Notes: generated by a model from the sequence alone, not told the origin. A stretch of DNA of 64,000 bases from Punica granatum (GCF_007655135.1 NC_045127.1:5022001-5086000), one strand, 5' to 3'. Shown: positions 36,602 to 52,952, numbered from the stretch's first letter. Made by a program: numbers and translations.

Positions 36602-39600
36602 ATGAGCCTGTTCATCAGTAGCTTCTCCGGCCACGGCCTCCGCTCCTGCAGAATTTCCAGCCGCAAGCACGATTTCAGCACCTCTCACGGTGAGCTTTCT
36701 CATAGCCAATGCCATGATTCGGCCCTGAATTCTAGAGATTGTTCGGATAATGATTCAGTTCTGAGTTATCTGTGCAGAAGGGGGGCGGAAGTTGCCATCG
36801 AAAATGATGAAGAGGAGCTCCTCTGGTGGGAATCTTCCCCAACACAGTGAATCGATTTCGGCAACTTTAAGTCATGGAAAATTTGGAAAGGAGACGTTTT
36901 TGGCTGCTATTACAGGTAGTGATATCGTCCGTAGCTCGCTGCATGCAGTTTCCGGCTTTTGTGGAGAGATGACATAGATTGAAGTTAGATGGAGATGATT
37001 GCTAGAATGTTTATGCTGGAATTCGCTTGACTTTATGCCATCAAACCTGTTAGGATAAAGTTACATGTATCCTACAATTTACTCGACATTCCATACTGAT
37101 CGTTCTCTATAATAGACTAGATGTGTCTCATTTACTGATCATTTGCTTGAACAATTGCTTTTTCTAGTCTAAAATTATGTATTAGTCTGCCTGGTTCCGT
37201 GAATCATGCACGTGGCGAAAGTTTCTTTTTCTTGGGTGAAGCGTTCAGTTTTTCAAGTGTTATCTGATTTCCAGAAACGATGACTGCTCAATCTGACTAC
37301 TGGTGTCTTTTGGTTTTGCTATGCTTACAGCAGCAAATTTGGTTCCAGTAGATGTGGCAAAGGCAATCAGCATCGAGAATGTTCAGGTGAGAACCGTGCC
37401 TTTGGAGTTTGGATGTTCTTTCCTAACCTTTCCGAGCACTTATCAATAGTCCTGCCAGCATTATGCACCAAGGCCTTGAGTCAGTATGGAAATCAATATC
37501 TTTATGTGAAAACGCGTATCGTAAGTTAGTTACACCTCCGTTTATCTGGCATATAATCTCAGGAACTGGAATTATTTTCCTTCGAGGCAGGAACTTGCTG
37601 CTTCTATTTACACCGTAGCTGATGGAAGCCCAGGAGATTGGTTTGGTGGAATCCTTTATTCAGCTGGACAACAGGCCAATGAAGCTGTCCAGAGTCAGCT
37701 GTCAGCTCTTAGTTTTACTAGGTTTCTTTCCAGACTCTCTCATTTGATCTGCTTCTGCCATGCGTATAAATAGTTGAGATCAGAAACTTACTACCGCTGC
37801 TTCTCTCTTACTTTATTGTACAGTCTGGCTGTTATTTTTGGGGCGGGGCTTGTGACTAGCCTTTCTCCATGTACTCTGAGTGTATTGCCACTGACCCTTG
37901 GTTATATTGGTGAGCATTTTATTACGTGTAACATTGTGTTGCTTTTTCCCTCCATCTTTGCTGGTCTGACGTGACTTAATCCTCCAGGAGCTTTTGGTTC
38001 TGGGAAAAGCCGAGCAGAGGTAAGAACCTATTCTACCAATTACTCACATTCTGATTGTCCATTCAGAGCTTGACTAGTATATAGTTAATATGTAATTCTC
38101 AATTTTCCCTTACTAGATCATTGGAGATTCAATTGCGTTTGCGTTGGGTTTAGCTACCACACTAGCACTTCTAGGCATTGCTGCTTCCTTTGCTGGAAAA
38201 GCTTATGGTCAGATAGGTCAGGGATTACCTTTGGTTGCTTCTGCACTTGCTGTTGTCATGGGTCTAAATCTCCTTGAGGTACTTGTTCATCTATTCCTTT
38301 TATTCTGTTGCTTGATTCAATTGATGGTTTCTAGTTGTGTTCAGCCCTCCTTTTCTTTTTATTTTCCTGGGAAAATATCCAACTGGTAATTTGTTTGGTC
38401 CATTCTACTATAGGGGTCTCATCATGCTAGTTTTGCACTTCAAGACAATAATTTAATCTCTTTATGGATAAGTAAGATCTGATGCTCATTCCAGAGGAAA
38501 AACAATTCTCCTGGTTACTACTGCTCCCAAAAAAATAAATAAAAATGACTGCACAATACGACATAACCTGATCTACTATGGAAAATTATCAAGACATCAT
38601 TTCTGCTAGTTAAGTATGTTCCATCTTTAATCTCATTATATCGTTCATTCTGCTATGAACTGATTATCTATAGCCGCTTTGCAGATAGTCGAATTGCAGC
38701 TTCCCTCATTTTTTGACAGTTTTGATCCTCGTGCTGCCGCTGCTAATTTCCCATCAAGTAATTGGCATTCAGTATATTTCTAGTTTTATTTTAAATAATA
38801 ATAATGATGTGGCTGCAGCTGATTACCTAGTAACTAAACTTGGAAGAAATGTGAATTGTAGGTGTGCAAGCGTATTTAGCAGGGCTTACATTTGCATTGG
38901 CAGCCTCTCCCTGCAGTACACCCGTTCTGGCCACTCTGCTGGGATATGTAGCAGCATCTAAGGTATATTGAAAGCTTCATGCTCCCTTATCGGCTTATTC
39001 ATGAAGTAATTACCAGCAGCTTGTCATCTAATCAATTAATCTTCTGAGAGGAAGTTGTAATGATAAAATTTATTAAAATCTTGATCGAAAGAACTGGTCT
39101 GTATGAGAAGTCACTTTTTTTTTCCCCTCTTGTTAAAGCTTTTAAATCAGTTCTCTGGCATCTTTCATTGCCTGATTGAAGAGGGTGCTGTCTGCAGGAT
39201 CCAGTAATCGGAGGAAGCCTGCTTCTAACATACACTACTGGATATGTTGCACCGCTTCTCCTCGCTGCTTCCTTTGCTGGGGCCTTGCAGGTGATTCTCT
39301 TTGATCGAAACACTTTCCATCATTAAGAAAACTGCCACTAATGATAAAGACTGGTCTTGACTATGTCTCTTGATTCATTTTGTGGCCAGTGGACCATTCC
39401 TGATAAATCTCAGTATCACTCTCATGACTTTTGCTTTAATTTCGACATTAACATCTGACAAGTGAACATTGCAGAGCCTGCTTTCATTCCGCAAGTTCTC
39501 GGCATGGATCAACCCAGTGAGGTATTTCTGAATTTTCAGTACTTCAGACAGCCTCATAATCATAGAGTTGTGGTCTCCCTTACATGGATTATTAACAAAC

Positions 39601-39727
39601 TTTTAGCATGTTCTGCTCCTGATCTAAGTGCTTGTTCGATTATATTTGCAGCGGGGCCCTTCTGTTAGGAGGGGGCATCTATACGTTTCTTGATCGGCTG
39701 TTCCCACCTACAACAATGGCAATGTAG
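36602..39727 (+). CDS. CCDA: Plastid CcdA, thylakoid thiol/disulfide transporter for cytochrome c biogenesis
   Basis: Twelve exons in phase give 360 residues: 36602-36689, 36778-36915, 37331-37386, 37591-37721, 37824-37909, 37988-38019, 38117-38278, 38685-38757, 38862-38962, 39198-39290, 39475-39521, 39652-39727. The first 90 or so residues are transit peptide-like ([20 protein letters not shown]). The membrane part has the two conserved cysteines: [18 protein letters not shown] (C154) and [18 protein letters not shown] (C273), plus [10 protein letters not shown] and [20 protein letters not shown]. CcdA passes reducing power from the stroma to the lumen for haem attachment to apocytochrome f. 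The first intron (88 bases) is the least certain junction; reading straight through instead hits a stop at 36848. Confidence 0.93.
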
Positions 39728-39782
39728 AGAATTCTACAGGTCTCAGCGGTGTACAATTTGCCCTCCATAGAACAGCGGGATT

Positions 39783-40240
39783 GAAAACATCGGAAAAAAA
39801 TAGATATCATTAATGGCGCATAGCGATGATCTGTTGTATAGTTTTGTGTTGGCATTGAAATTACATTGAAAGCAAGGGGCAGTGTTACAGTACATTCACT
39901 TGTATAAAGTCGAAATGTGTGCAGATTTTTCTACACGCTTCTATTGGTCGAAATAATTATAATTCCGATAGCTTAATACGTCACAGGTAGATAAGGGAGC
40001 GAAAACATTGGAAAACCTAGAGATCACTAATGGTGCATAGTGATCGATCTGTTGTATAGTATTGGGTTGGCATTGAAAGTAAATTGAAAGATAGGGGCAG
40101 TGGTACAGCCCAATCACTTGTATGAAGTCGAAATATTTGCAAATTTTTCTATACGCATCTATTGGTCTAGGTTCTTATAGGTCTAAAATTAAATACTTAT
40201 AATTCTAATAGCTTAATACGTCACAGGTAGATCAAGAAGC
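39783..40240. repeat. Abutting tandem duplication downstream of CcdA
   Basis: Copy 1 is 39783-40000 and copy 2 is 40001-40240. Both start GAAAACAT and end TCACAGGTAGAT followed by AGGGAGC or AAGAAGC, and share CTGTTGTATAGT, TTGGCATTGAAA, CACTTGTAT and GCTTAATACGTCACAGGTAG. Copy 2 has about 22 extra bases near 40165-40195. Copy 1 begins only 56 bases after the CcdA stop, so it is probably in the 3' untranslated region. Confidence 0.9.
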
Positions 40241-40540
40241 ACAGATGCAATGATTCTTAAAACAAAATCCGCGACCGTGGCTCATTACACTACCGAATCA
40301 TAGTAAACTCCAAAAAAATGGTATATTCAAGTACAGAGAATCATTTAGCAAAATAAAAATGAAAATTTTAATCTAAAGAAGGCATGTAGAAATAATCCCA
40401 TTTCAATCCCAAATACATTCTTATTCCCCTCTGAAGCCTATCGATGGTACAAATATAGCTGCCCGAAATGTACAACTCCCGAGTGCGAGAGAGAGACTCC
40501 CTCAAGGCGACTGTGTGTGTAAGTTCGTATCATCAGTCTT

Positions 40541-43972
<3,432 letters not shown>

Positions 43973-45366
43973 GATGACTGCTCGGAGATGGCACGAAGGG
44001 AAAGCAAAGAGAAATCTGAGATTTTGGGGAGGGCGGTGGGCAAGAAACGGTCAGAACCGCGGAAACTCGAGCTCCTGTCCCTCCTGTAAGATGGGTTACT
44101 CTGGCTATGGCGAATCCAATGGAAGGGGAACGAGAACAGAGGCGAAGGAGGGATCAGAATTGGGAACAGAGCAGGACAGGAGCTCTTGACTTCTTTATGT
44201 CGTCGTTTTCCTTTTCCCCGTAATTTCTCTGTTTCTTCATTGTTGGTGTTTTCCAATTTCCATTTTATTATTTTCGTGTCGAATATTATATATTTTGGTT
44301 AGAGAAGCATTGCATCGGAGCCCTTAAAAATACCCTTGATTCGATTTGCCCCTATAGTTCATAGTACTTCTCAATTCGTCCCCCACAATTTTCCTTATCC
44401 CACCAAGTTCTCGGATTAGTAAAACCATCTCAAATCTTCTTTTGCTAGTCCGAGGAATACTATGGCCCGATATCGACCTCGAAGGCATCCGGATTGCAGA
44501 ATGTGGAGCAGGGCTTAGGTCATATGGACCTTCAGTCCGAAATCCTCGGCGAACCCTACGACCAAGCAACCTGATTCAATCGATCTACCGAGGACTCGCC
44601 CTTGTAGAACCGTCCATACATAGCCCATGTTTTAAACTTGGAGAAGTGTAAAGTTCGGTAAAGTTGGGGGCATCTTCAGGTGATAATCTTAGGCACAGAA
44701 CACAACTTTCTGCCATGCTGATGCATTACAAAGTGCAGATGCTGAAGTTTCGAGGGGCGTTATGGATCTGAAGTCGGATAACAAGTTTTATGTAGACCGA
44801 CTTATTCTTGTTAAACAAGGAAAGATCGTCTTTCTAGCTTATGGAATTCTTTGCAGAAAGATATTCTTCAGTCCGAAACAGAATCTATCCATGCATAAAA
44901 GAATTCTTTGCTATTGACTGCATCAAATTCCAACTTGTGAAATGCAAGCTTTTCAGCATCAACATGTACATTATTCTCTACAAGCTCTAGTTCGGACAAT
45001 ACAAACAAAATCTTGGACAAAAATGAAATTTCTTTGACAAACAACAGGAAATCTTGCTTCCCCTAAGAATTTGATCTTCTTGTATCCCGGCTGGGTCTCC
45101 TCTGTTGCAGAATTGTTTTGTATCTGTACCTGCGTAGCACTTCAAAGCTCATCAATCAAGACAGAGATCTACATACTTGCCCATAAAACACCAATAGAGA
45201 CACGATTAGAAAAATCGATCCAAGTGTCTCTAAGGCATAACTATAGGCAAAACGGGACCTATGCATTGAAAATTGCTGACCTGCATTGCAGTTTTTATTG
45301 CCCTTACAATGAGAAAGTCATAGCTCCGAACTGAATACATACCATGAAAATTGTGTTCTGGAAATC
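43973..45366. other. AGD5 promoter and 3' flank of the next gene
   Basis: 43973-44250 is the AGD5 leader/promoter. Frames at 43898-44256, 44324-44651 and 45071-45334 are short, without family resemblance or splice context. No RNA gene or repeat seen. Confidence 0.5.
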
Positions 45367-46864
45367 TCAGTCAACATCTTTTACTTCTGCTTCAACATCT
45401 ACAACGGCCCTAGAAGAATCCTTTCCTGAAAGAAGCAGGAGTCATTCGCAGATAGTCAATGCAGAGATTTTTCTTTTCTCACCAGGATGCAATGATAGGA
45501 GATGTACATGTGGAAATACTAATAACAAGAGACAGTGTTGACGCAAAATATTTAGATGAAGAAGGGGCACGGGAATCTGGAGAGAGTACCTCTCTTAGGT
45601 CGAGGAGAGAAGTCATTGGCTGCTCTCTGTTTTGCTGTGAATTCGTTGGAGAACTTCACTGATTCCTTCACAAACTTGTCATCCACAACTGCACTTCGAA
45701 GCGTTATAAAAGGACATGAGCACCATTCACTACAAGTAATTGAGTTGAGCAAAACCTAAGAGATGTTTCAAATCTTAGCAAGTCTTAGATATCTGCCACT
45801 ACATTCCTTGGATTACGAGGAAAGGCACCCAGGATTCAATGGAAAGGGTGAAGATTATATACAGAATTAGGAAAATATATTTAGAAAGATAAAGATCATT
45901 TTACCTGAGAACGGTTGACTGCAGAAGGGGCATAATTGCAATTCATCTTTCAAAGTAGATCTGCAGCAAACCATGTATTTGTCTTAGTTCAATAAGTTTG
46001 CATTTGGAAAGCATATATCTTCGATTAAAACTGTAGCTAGGCCTTTGGTTTCCTTACTTGAAAATCTGAAAATCATTTCCACAGTTCGGACACTGCAAGA
46101 GAATACAAGAGGAAGCAGAGATTATACCATGAAGAGCAGAATAATCTAGAAAGAGAACGAACTTAAAATATACATTTTAAGTTTGTTGCATAACAAACAC
46201 GCATTACTTAATAATGACACTGTTAATAGCATAAAAAGCACAGGACAGAGAAAACAACTAGTCTGAGAAGAAGCCTCACAGCGCTTTGAACTATATCTCT
46301 TCCAGCCCACCAGAGGAAAGCTCCCAAACCAACAATTGGGATAATCACAGCAAGTAGCTGCAGGAAGAAGGCATCAAAAGAATCGGATCCAACCCAATGA
46401 ACTGAAGCAGCTTAATATAAAGCAGCAAATAGTCTCGCAAAGCAAACGAATACTGCTTTTAGCAACAAACCACCAGCGCACTATTATTGATAGATCAGTC
46501 GGATTTGGAGAGTTGATTATTGCTCTAGCAATCAATAGTAAAGCTGACCTTAAATGGAAAGCTCACAGAAAAGCAGAAACTCTTCATTATCGCATAGGAT
46601 GTCCATGGAAAAATGACAACAATTTCTCCACGTTCAATCTTATTTTATGTTAGGCTTCTAAAATGAGCCATTGCCTCTAATACATAAGAAGTATTCATCA
46701 GATATGCCACTGAATGATTGCCAAGCATGAAAATATTACAAGAGTCGCAGATTAAAGCTCTTCGGCCCTCAGGAGAAGCAAAACACTCTAGGCCCCCCAA
46801 ATTCCATGTCCAACATGCACAACATATGCAACTGCCAAATGAGAACATTGCAACCAAACGAAAT

Positions 46865-46911
<47 letters not shown>

Positions 46912-47346
46912 CCATACCCAGATAGAGACGATAGCATCCAAGACCCAACCAAGCTGGCCAGTCATAGAAAGATAAGTCAGCCCAATTGCCAGAACAAGAT
47001 TCCCGACAACCCTAGCCGTTACTCCATCGTCCTTCCCGCCTCCTCCGCCATTAAACCCAAACCCACCTTGATTGTTAAACCTTACCAGAACCACTCTCTT
47101 CCTCCGCTTCATCTCCTCTCCCACTAATATTACATCTTTGCCCCTGCCCACCTCCAAGATGGGCCATTTCGGGTCACCAAGAGGCCGGAATAGGAAGTTA
47201 CATCTGCTAGACCGATACAAAGGGGTAAGCTTTGGCCTCGAGAGAGAAAAACAGCTGATGAGTCTCTTCTTGCAGCGACAGTAATCACCGCCAAGCACTC
47301 CCAAGGGAGAGCGGGCATTAACGGAGCTTTGTACGATCGGTATCAT
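45367..47346 (-). CDS. Predicted chloroplast membrane protein with C-terminal zinc ribbon, 251 aa
   Basis: Six exons in phase: 46918-47346, 46280-46357, 46058-46092, 45905-45960, 45590-45688, 45367-45425. The N-terminus is Ser/Arg/Lys-rich with few acids to about residue 60, like a transit peptide. Two hydrophobic stretches follow: NLVLAIGLTYLSMTGQLGWV (about 116-135) and LLAVIIPIVGLGAFLWWAG (144-162). Then a four-cysteine ribbon CPNC (170-173) and CPFC (191-194), and an acidic tail. The family is present in plants as I recall it, with no function I can state. Possible roles such as metal or redox sensing on an organelle membrane are speculation. The start at 47346 is the first ATG that opens this frame. 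Confidence 0.8.
46870..46909. repeat. (GA)19 microsatellite beside a splice donor
   Basis: Starts about 8 bases inside intron 1 of the zinc-ribbon gene; in the transcript it is a (CU) tract right after the 5' splice site at 46917. Confidence 0.9.
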
Positions 47347-48222
47347 TGCAGAGGGACAGCAGAATCCAACTCGAACCTTGTAGTTTGCGTAATCGAGAAC
47401 TTCATCCGAGGATGGATGGACACGAAGTGGGAGAAGGGAACATTTGCCGGGAAGAAGTAGAAAATTGCTTCTATCAACTTCAGGAGGACAGCCATTTTAT
47501 ACCCCTTTGCTTTGGAGTTCAACAGTGCCAAGAAAAGTAGAAAAGATATTTTAATCCATATTATCAAATGGTTAGGTGCCACGTGTACTTTCACGGCCCC
47601 ACCTTTGTTCTAGAACACAGTTTTCGTGTTCTTCCATTGATGTTTGAGTTTTTGGTGAAGAAGCCAGTCAAAGATATGATATTTTCTTGCTCAGACAAGC
47701 TTTGTCTAGTGTTGTTAAGAAACAGAGTACTACATAGATAGGGGTTGCCGGCCTTTTCGCTCTTTTGGCCAATAAGAATTTCATACATTCTGAAGGTTAG
47801 ACTTATACTACTGTACTATAGAATTTGCACCATAACTAATCAAAATCTCCTACAAGAGAAGCTTTTGGAAGTTCCGAGTATCTTCCTCGTTTTGCAACCG
47901 GCATTGGACCTCTCGTCATGGATCTCCGAGGTGCCCATTGCTAATTTCCTTCCATGAGTCGCCGAGTGAGAAACTCCATCCTGGTTATGTCTGAGAAAGT
48001 TCTGAAAGAAAGATTTCAACTTTGACAGCATATAGTTCATAGTGGACACCGAGATCTTTTCGGTACACTCTAAATCAGTGAGCACAAATACAAATGATAC
48101 ACAGTTATCAATATAGTCATACCTTGCTGGTATTATTCTGCATTCTCTCGATTCATATCTTCAGCGGATGAAAGCTGAGAAGCATTGCAATGGAAGTGGA
48201 AGCCCTCATGAACCAGTAAAGA
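47347..48222. other. Spacer between two minus-strand genes
   Basis: Promoter of the zinc-ribbon gene on the left and 3' flank of the lyase-like gene on the right. Short frames at 47346-47957 have no recognisable content. Confidence 0.5.
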
Positions 48223-51200
48223 TCAAATAACTTTAAGAATTTCTCCGAGAACTAGTCCCCACTGGGTCCAATGGGTCCCGCCCTGCATTGAAGAATTTGA
48301 TCAGCATGAATCGTATCCAGGAGCACCAAACCAATTATATTCAAAGGAATTGGCAAATTTTTCCCCACATATTAACAGACACTCAAGAAAATCGACGATG
48401 ACCTGACAAAAAACAGCAAATGGCTCTCTTAGTGGCCCGTCACAGGAGAGCTCACTCGTGCTCCCATCTATGAAGGTTCCATCAGCAAAGATCACCTGAT
48501 AAAGGAAACCGCGAGAGTCATAAAGTCCAGAACCAAACTCACAATATGATCAAGTCTAGACAACTTGATCAACCAATCATTGCTTAAATGGAAATATGTC
48601 CTAATGAACAGACCTCTGAGGCATAACCTGGAGTGGCTCCTGCCACTGGTTTAGTGAATGATGAGACAGGGGAGCTTCGTTGAACAGCCTCACAGAAGGC
48701 AAGAAGCCGCTCCCGAGTTCCAAGTTCCACTGCCTGAGAATTATTACAAAAGCAGTCAGATTCACAGCTTGTACTTTCTATCCCCCAATTAATCTTCCCA
48801 ACAAAAATGCGTGCTTGCATAATTATTGGAAAGAATAAACAATTTGTTCTCACAGCACTGCATGTGACCGAATAACAAAGCATATGAACATCAAACTCGA
48901 GAGTACAGCAAAGCTAAATAAAGTTTTCAGTGAATCAAAGAAGCACATAAAAAGATGGTTGCAATATAAGCACAAAATCTGTGAAAGTTCTTGCAACTTT
49001 TAAAACATCCCCAGTCCATCTGAAAATGGACAAATTAATTTATGCTGAGGAGACAAACCTGTACAGTATCATGGCGAGGAGCACGAGGCCATGGCTGCAC
49101 CTTATACCCTTTCGATTGCATGACTTCGGCTATGAGAAGGCTTCCCTACAAAGCACATAACAAAATACCTGAACCTCATGGTTTGAAGCAAAAATAAGAT
49201 AATAGGAAGCAAAAAGAAACAAAGGACCAAAAAATCAAATTTCCTTGTACAATTGAAATAATTTTTTTTTTTAAAAAAAGCCCAGATCATTACCTTGATT
49301 GCCTCCCCGACCATTTGTGGTGAAAGAAACAATCCCTGAAAAAATGCACGCATGATATCTCCAGGTGTGGACCCACAATCAACTCCAAGCCCAGGGGCAG
49401 AGAGACGAGCAGCTGCAGCATTTACCAATGCATTTTTCCCAGCAACATATCCACCGCAAGGTGCAATTGTTCCACCAGGATTTTTTATAAGACTGCCCGC
49501 GATTAAATCAGCACCCTGTGGGCCCAATCAACAGCTTGTTTCTTCTCTTCAAAAGGAATACAGCCAAAAAGGAAGATAATGTAACTCTTACCACCATTGG
49601 AGGTTCGATACTTTCAACAAATTCACCATAGCAATTGTCCACCATGATCAAGCAGTTGGGGTTTTGTGTCTACACAAGTTTGCAAGCAATATGTCATGGG
49701 GGATAGGATTTCAAATACAGATTTGAGGGGATTGTGCTTCTGAAACAGTATAAATTGCTCATCACATCATCGGATGGGGAAAGGACAGAACACTATCAAG
49801 AAGGATGCGCCTACTTGGAAACTAAATTGGCTCTGTTCATGAGAATTTTAGTTTCCTGCATTGTCAAGTATCTGTTTTTTACCTTTATCATCAGTATAGC
49901 CCTCTCGATGTCCTCGACACTCAAACTTTTACGCCATGAATAGCCACATGATCTCTGTATTAGTGCACACTTAGTGTGAGGTTCCACAGCATCCTTAAGC
50001 GAGTCCCAGTCAAGTCCACCATCCTCAGCAAGCTGAAAAATGTGGCTTCAAGATTCAGTTGAACATTAAAGGATTAAAAGTAAGGTCTAGAATGTGGTAA
50101 CATACTGGAACTTCTCGATACTTCACTCCAAAATCTCTCAGGGAACCAAGTCCATCAGAATCTCTCTTCCCAATTACCTCCTCCAATGTATCGTATGGAG
50201 CACCAGCAACTGCCAAAAGCTGATAACTACTTCAGCACGAAATGAAGTATTGACGCAAAAAATTAGCAGCAGGAATACCTAACCATCGACTCACTGTTCA
50301 GAAAATATATACATGAATTAATCCATTAGCCCTCACCTCATCTCCAGGCCTCAGAAGAGCAAACAGGGCGCAGGTAATTGCATGAGTACCTGAGAAAATC
50401 TGAGGTCCAAGCCATGTGAGATACAGATACTGGCTACATCACACCTATGAAATGAAGTATATCGAAAGCAGGCAAATATAAAAATGAAAAGAAAGGAGAC
50501 ATCAAACTAATATTGTGAACCTGTGAACGAACTATGGCAGATTCTGCCCCGAAAATTTCCGCGAAAACCTGGTCAAGCACTCCACGTCCCCCTGCTTCTT
50601 CATGGCCGTAGCCAGTGGATCCTCCAAAGTGCTGCATATAACAATGTAAAATGAGATATATTTAGTTTAATATATAACTGAGAGGTTTCACAAAAAGGGT
50701 AAACTCTCGTGAATTCCCATATGATTCTATGCTGAAACATGGCTTTCTTCGTGACAAAGTCATGGGATCAACTAAAGATGTCATCATGTCATATTGCCAT
50801 TAGCCATGCATGCCTCATATGGAAAAATTGTCTTGTATGCTTCAAGATGCATAACTAAAGCATGCCTATCCACAGAAATAAAACCGAAGCTTCTATTCCC
50901 AGAAAGAAATGAAGACGATGTGCTTACATGAGATCCAACCCGAGCATTCTGAAATGCTTTGAGAACACGGGCAGTATTGTGTGCTACCAAATTATCCACA
51001 GCCCTGAACTCGGAATGCAAGGAATCCACAGCTTTCACAACCTGTCTCAGCCGATAAAGAAAGACATGAGTCGAGACTGAGAAATGCAACTCCATTCCAT
51101 TATGCTAGCCAAATTCATCAGCAAAAGTACGATACAGACAAATGCTAGGCGTAGTTTACAGAGTTCAGAGCTTGTTTGTCAGTACCTCTGGAACGAACGG

Positions 51201-51335
51201 GCTGTGGAGATGGTGATGGCTAGTTGTGGGTGCTGAGAGCTGTAACGTGGAACGGACGGTGGGAGGATTTGCTTTCCTCGAAGGCCTAGGTGGGTTCACG
51301 GGATAAGCATAGGAGGTGCAGGATAAGACCGCCAT
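48223..51335 (-). CDS. PLP-dependent methionine gamma-lyase-like / 'aluminium resistance' family protein, probably plastid
   Basis: Twelve exons, all phase 0, give 453 residues: 51186-51335, 50928-51041, 50521-50631, 50337-50399, 50106-50219, 49883-50032, 49592-49669, 49294-49515, 49059-49145, 48614-48733, 48403-48495, 48223-48282. The first 45 residues are Ser/Pro/Arg-rich, like a transit peptide. The enzyme part shows HFGGSTGYGHEEAGGRGVLD, FSGTHAITCALFALLRPGDE, IMVDNCYGEFVE (D245 would pair with the PLP ring nitrogen), GSLIKNPGG (K271, expected Schiff-base lysine) and GGTHWTQWGLVLGE at the end. This fits the bacterial/cyanobacterial Met_gamma_lyase (Alum_res) family. The substrate in plants is unknown to me; sulfur amino-acid lyase activity is inferred from family name only. 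Start chosen as the first in-frame ATG. Confidence 0.88.
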
Positions 51336-51409
51336 TTTCAACCAGACTGAAGTGAGGAGTTCCCCCGCGACCACACTCAATCCTCTTGAAGTGAAAGATT
51401 AAATTTTGA

Positions 51410-51414
<5 letters not shown>

Positions 51415-51451
<37 letters not shown>
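51415..51451. repeat. (GA)n tract in the likely 5' leader of the lyase-like gene
   Basis: About 18 GA units, 80-116 bases upstream of the start; a CT tract on the coding strand, common in plant leaders and core promoters. Confidence 0.85.
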
Positions 51452-51455
<4 letters not shown>

Positions 51456-51578
51456 GCGGCGGCCAGCCGGCGGCCACACCCTCCGTCAAGGACGAGACGG
51501 AATCCGAAGATTCCGACCAACCCTTGCTTGAATCCCGACTTGCCCGAATGCAGCCCACGGCGCAACCAAGCAAGGCCA

Positions 51579-51838
51579 TATTTTTATGGGTATATTACAC
51601 TACCACCAAAAAATTTTCACTAATGTATCAATTGGTTAAAAAAAAAATTTTTGCAACTTGATCGTACAAAATTATTCAAAAGTTTCACTCATATATTAAG
51701 TTGCGTTTTGACGGTTTGTACTATTATGTTACACTTTTGAAACATTTTGTACTATCAAGTAACAAAAAAAACTTTTTGAACCAACTTGATACATTAGTGA
51801 AACTTTTTGAACCACTAATGTAATTATCCTATTTTTAT
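51579..51838. mobile_element. MITE with 9-bp target-site duplication (Mutator-like)
   Basis: TATTTTTAT flanks the element at 51579-51587 and 51830-51838. Inside, 51588-51829 is a foldback of about 242 bases: the left arm begins GGGTATATTACAC and the reverse complement of the right arm GGATAATTACAT; both then contain TTTCACTAATGTATCAA and later ACTTGATCGTACAAAA/ACTTGATAGTACAAAA. A 9-bp duplication is characteristic of Mutator-like elements. It sits about 250 bases upstream of the lyase-like gene. Non-coding. Confidence 0.8.
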
Positions 51839-52952
51839 TTGATGTCACCTTATCAATAGGTTCGTCCTGAAAGCAGGTAACTTTGAGCCAGTGTTTTGCT
51901 AGCTAATTATAAGACTCGATTCAGATCGTATCGAGTTATAGACCGTGCCTCGTGGACAACGGCTGATACGATTTCTACTTCCATTATTGGAATGGTGAAC
52001 GCTTGAGTCGAGCTACGACCTCCCTTCCAAGGTATCCCATATTCTCGACATTCACTTTGATATTCGAAAATCCAATAGTTCCAATTGACCCATTCAAGCA
52101 TAGTCTTTCAATAATGAATGTCTATATCGAATTGAACCTTTCATATCAATCTAAATCGATGACTGCCATATCAATCTAAATCGATGACTGCTAACCCCTG
52201 TGTTTCATGGGCGGCCCTTGCATCGCACCGGGGGCGGAGCAAATGAGGCCCATCCGCGTCTCAACCGTAGAATACTCCCATAGTCCCTGATGAAAGAGAG
52301 TTTGACTCAAAACTTATACACAATTGGCCGTACGTTGACTTCCAATAAAACATACCTTGGTCAAACTTTAAAGCACGTTAGAGCTTGAGCCTCGACTGCA
52401 TTGCACTCTTATCTTGAAAACAAATACGGGGCAAAACATTAAACTAAATAACCATAGAATTTCCCAAAATCTAATTGAAATAATAAAAAAAGAAAAGTGA
52501 AGTATAAGAGATGTCTTTTACAGCCTGGGATTTTCACTTTAAAAACAACATGTTGGTCGAATTCAATATACACATTCTCGAGCATCGTTTCTAGTATCGT
52601 GCACACGATCCCGACTTTCGTCACGGCGAAGATAAAATGTTGACAATTTACCCGGAAACCCCCTCTTTCCAGGAAATTAGCTTCACGTGCTTTTAAGATC
52701 AATGGTTTAACCTCACCGAGAAGTAATCGTGAGAGAGAAGAGCCAACTTGCCATATTATTGCCATCTTCCTACTCCAATATGGTTGAACAAGGAACTGCA
52801 TGAATGCATTCTTAGACGTTTCATATTTACTTCCATGAAATTTCGAGGTGCCCTCAACTTATTAGTTAAGACTAATCTCGTTGGCCTTATATATAAAAAG
52901 GAAAGAGCAATTTTGCCTTTGGACACTCTATGGTTCTGTCTCTATTGAAACC
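51839..52952. other. Divergent spacer upstream of the root-cap-like gene
   Basis: A short direct repeat, ATATCAATCTAAATCGATGACTG in essence, occurs twice at about 52144-52189. A good TATA box, TATATATAAA, lies at about 52888-52897, 56-65 bases before the gene start. The minus-strand frame 52439-52801 (120 residues) resembles nothing I know. Confidence 0.5.

Noticed and set aside
52439..52801. 120-residue minus-strand frame upstream of the root-cap-like gene
   Set aside because: No recognisable motif; lies in the promoter region of a well-supported gene on the other strand.
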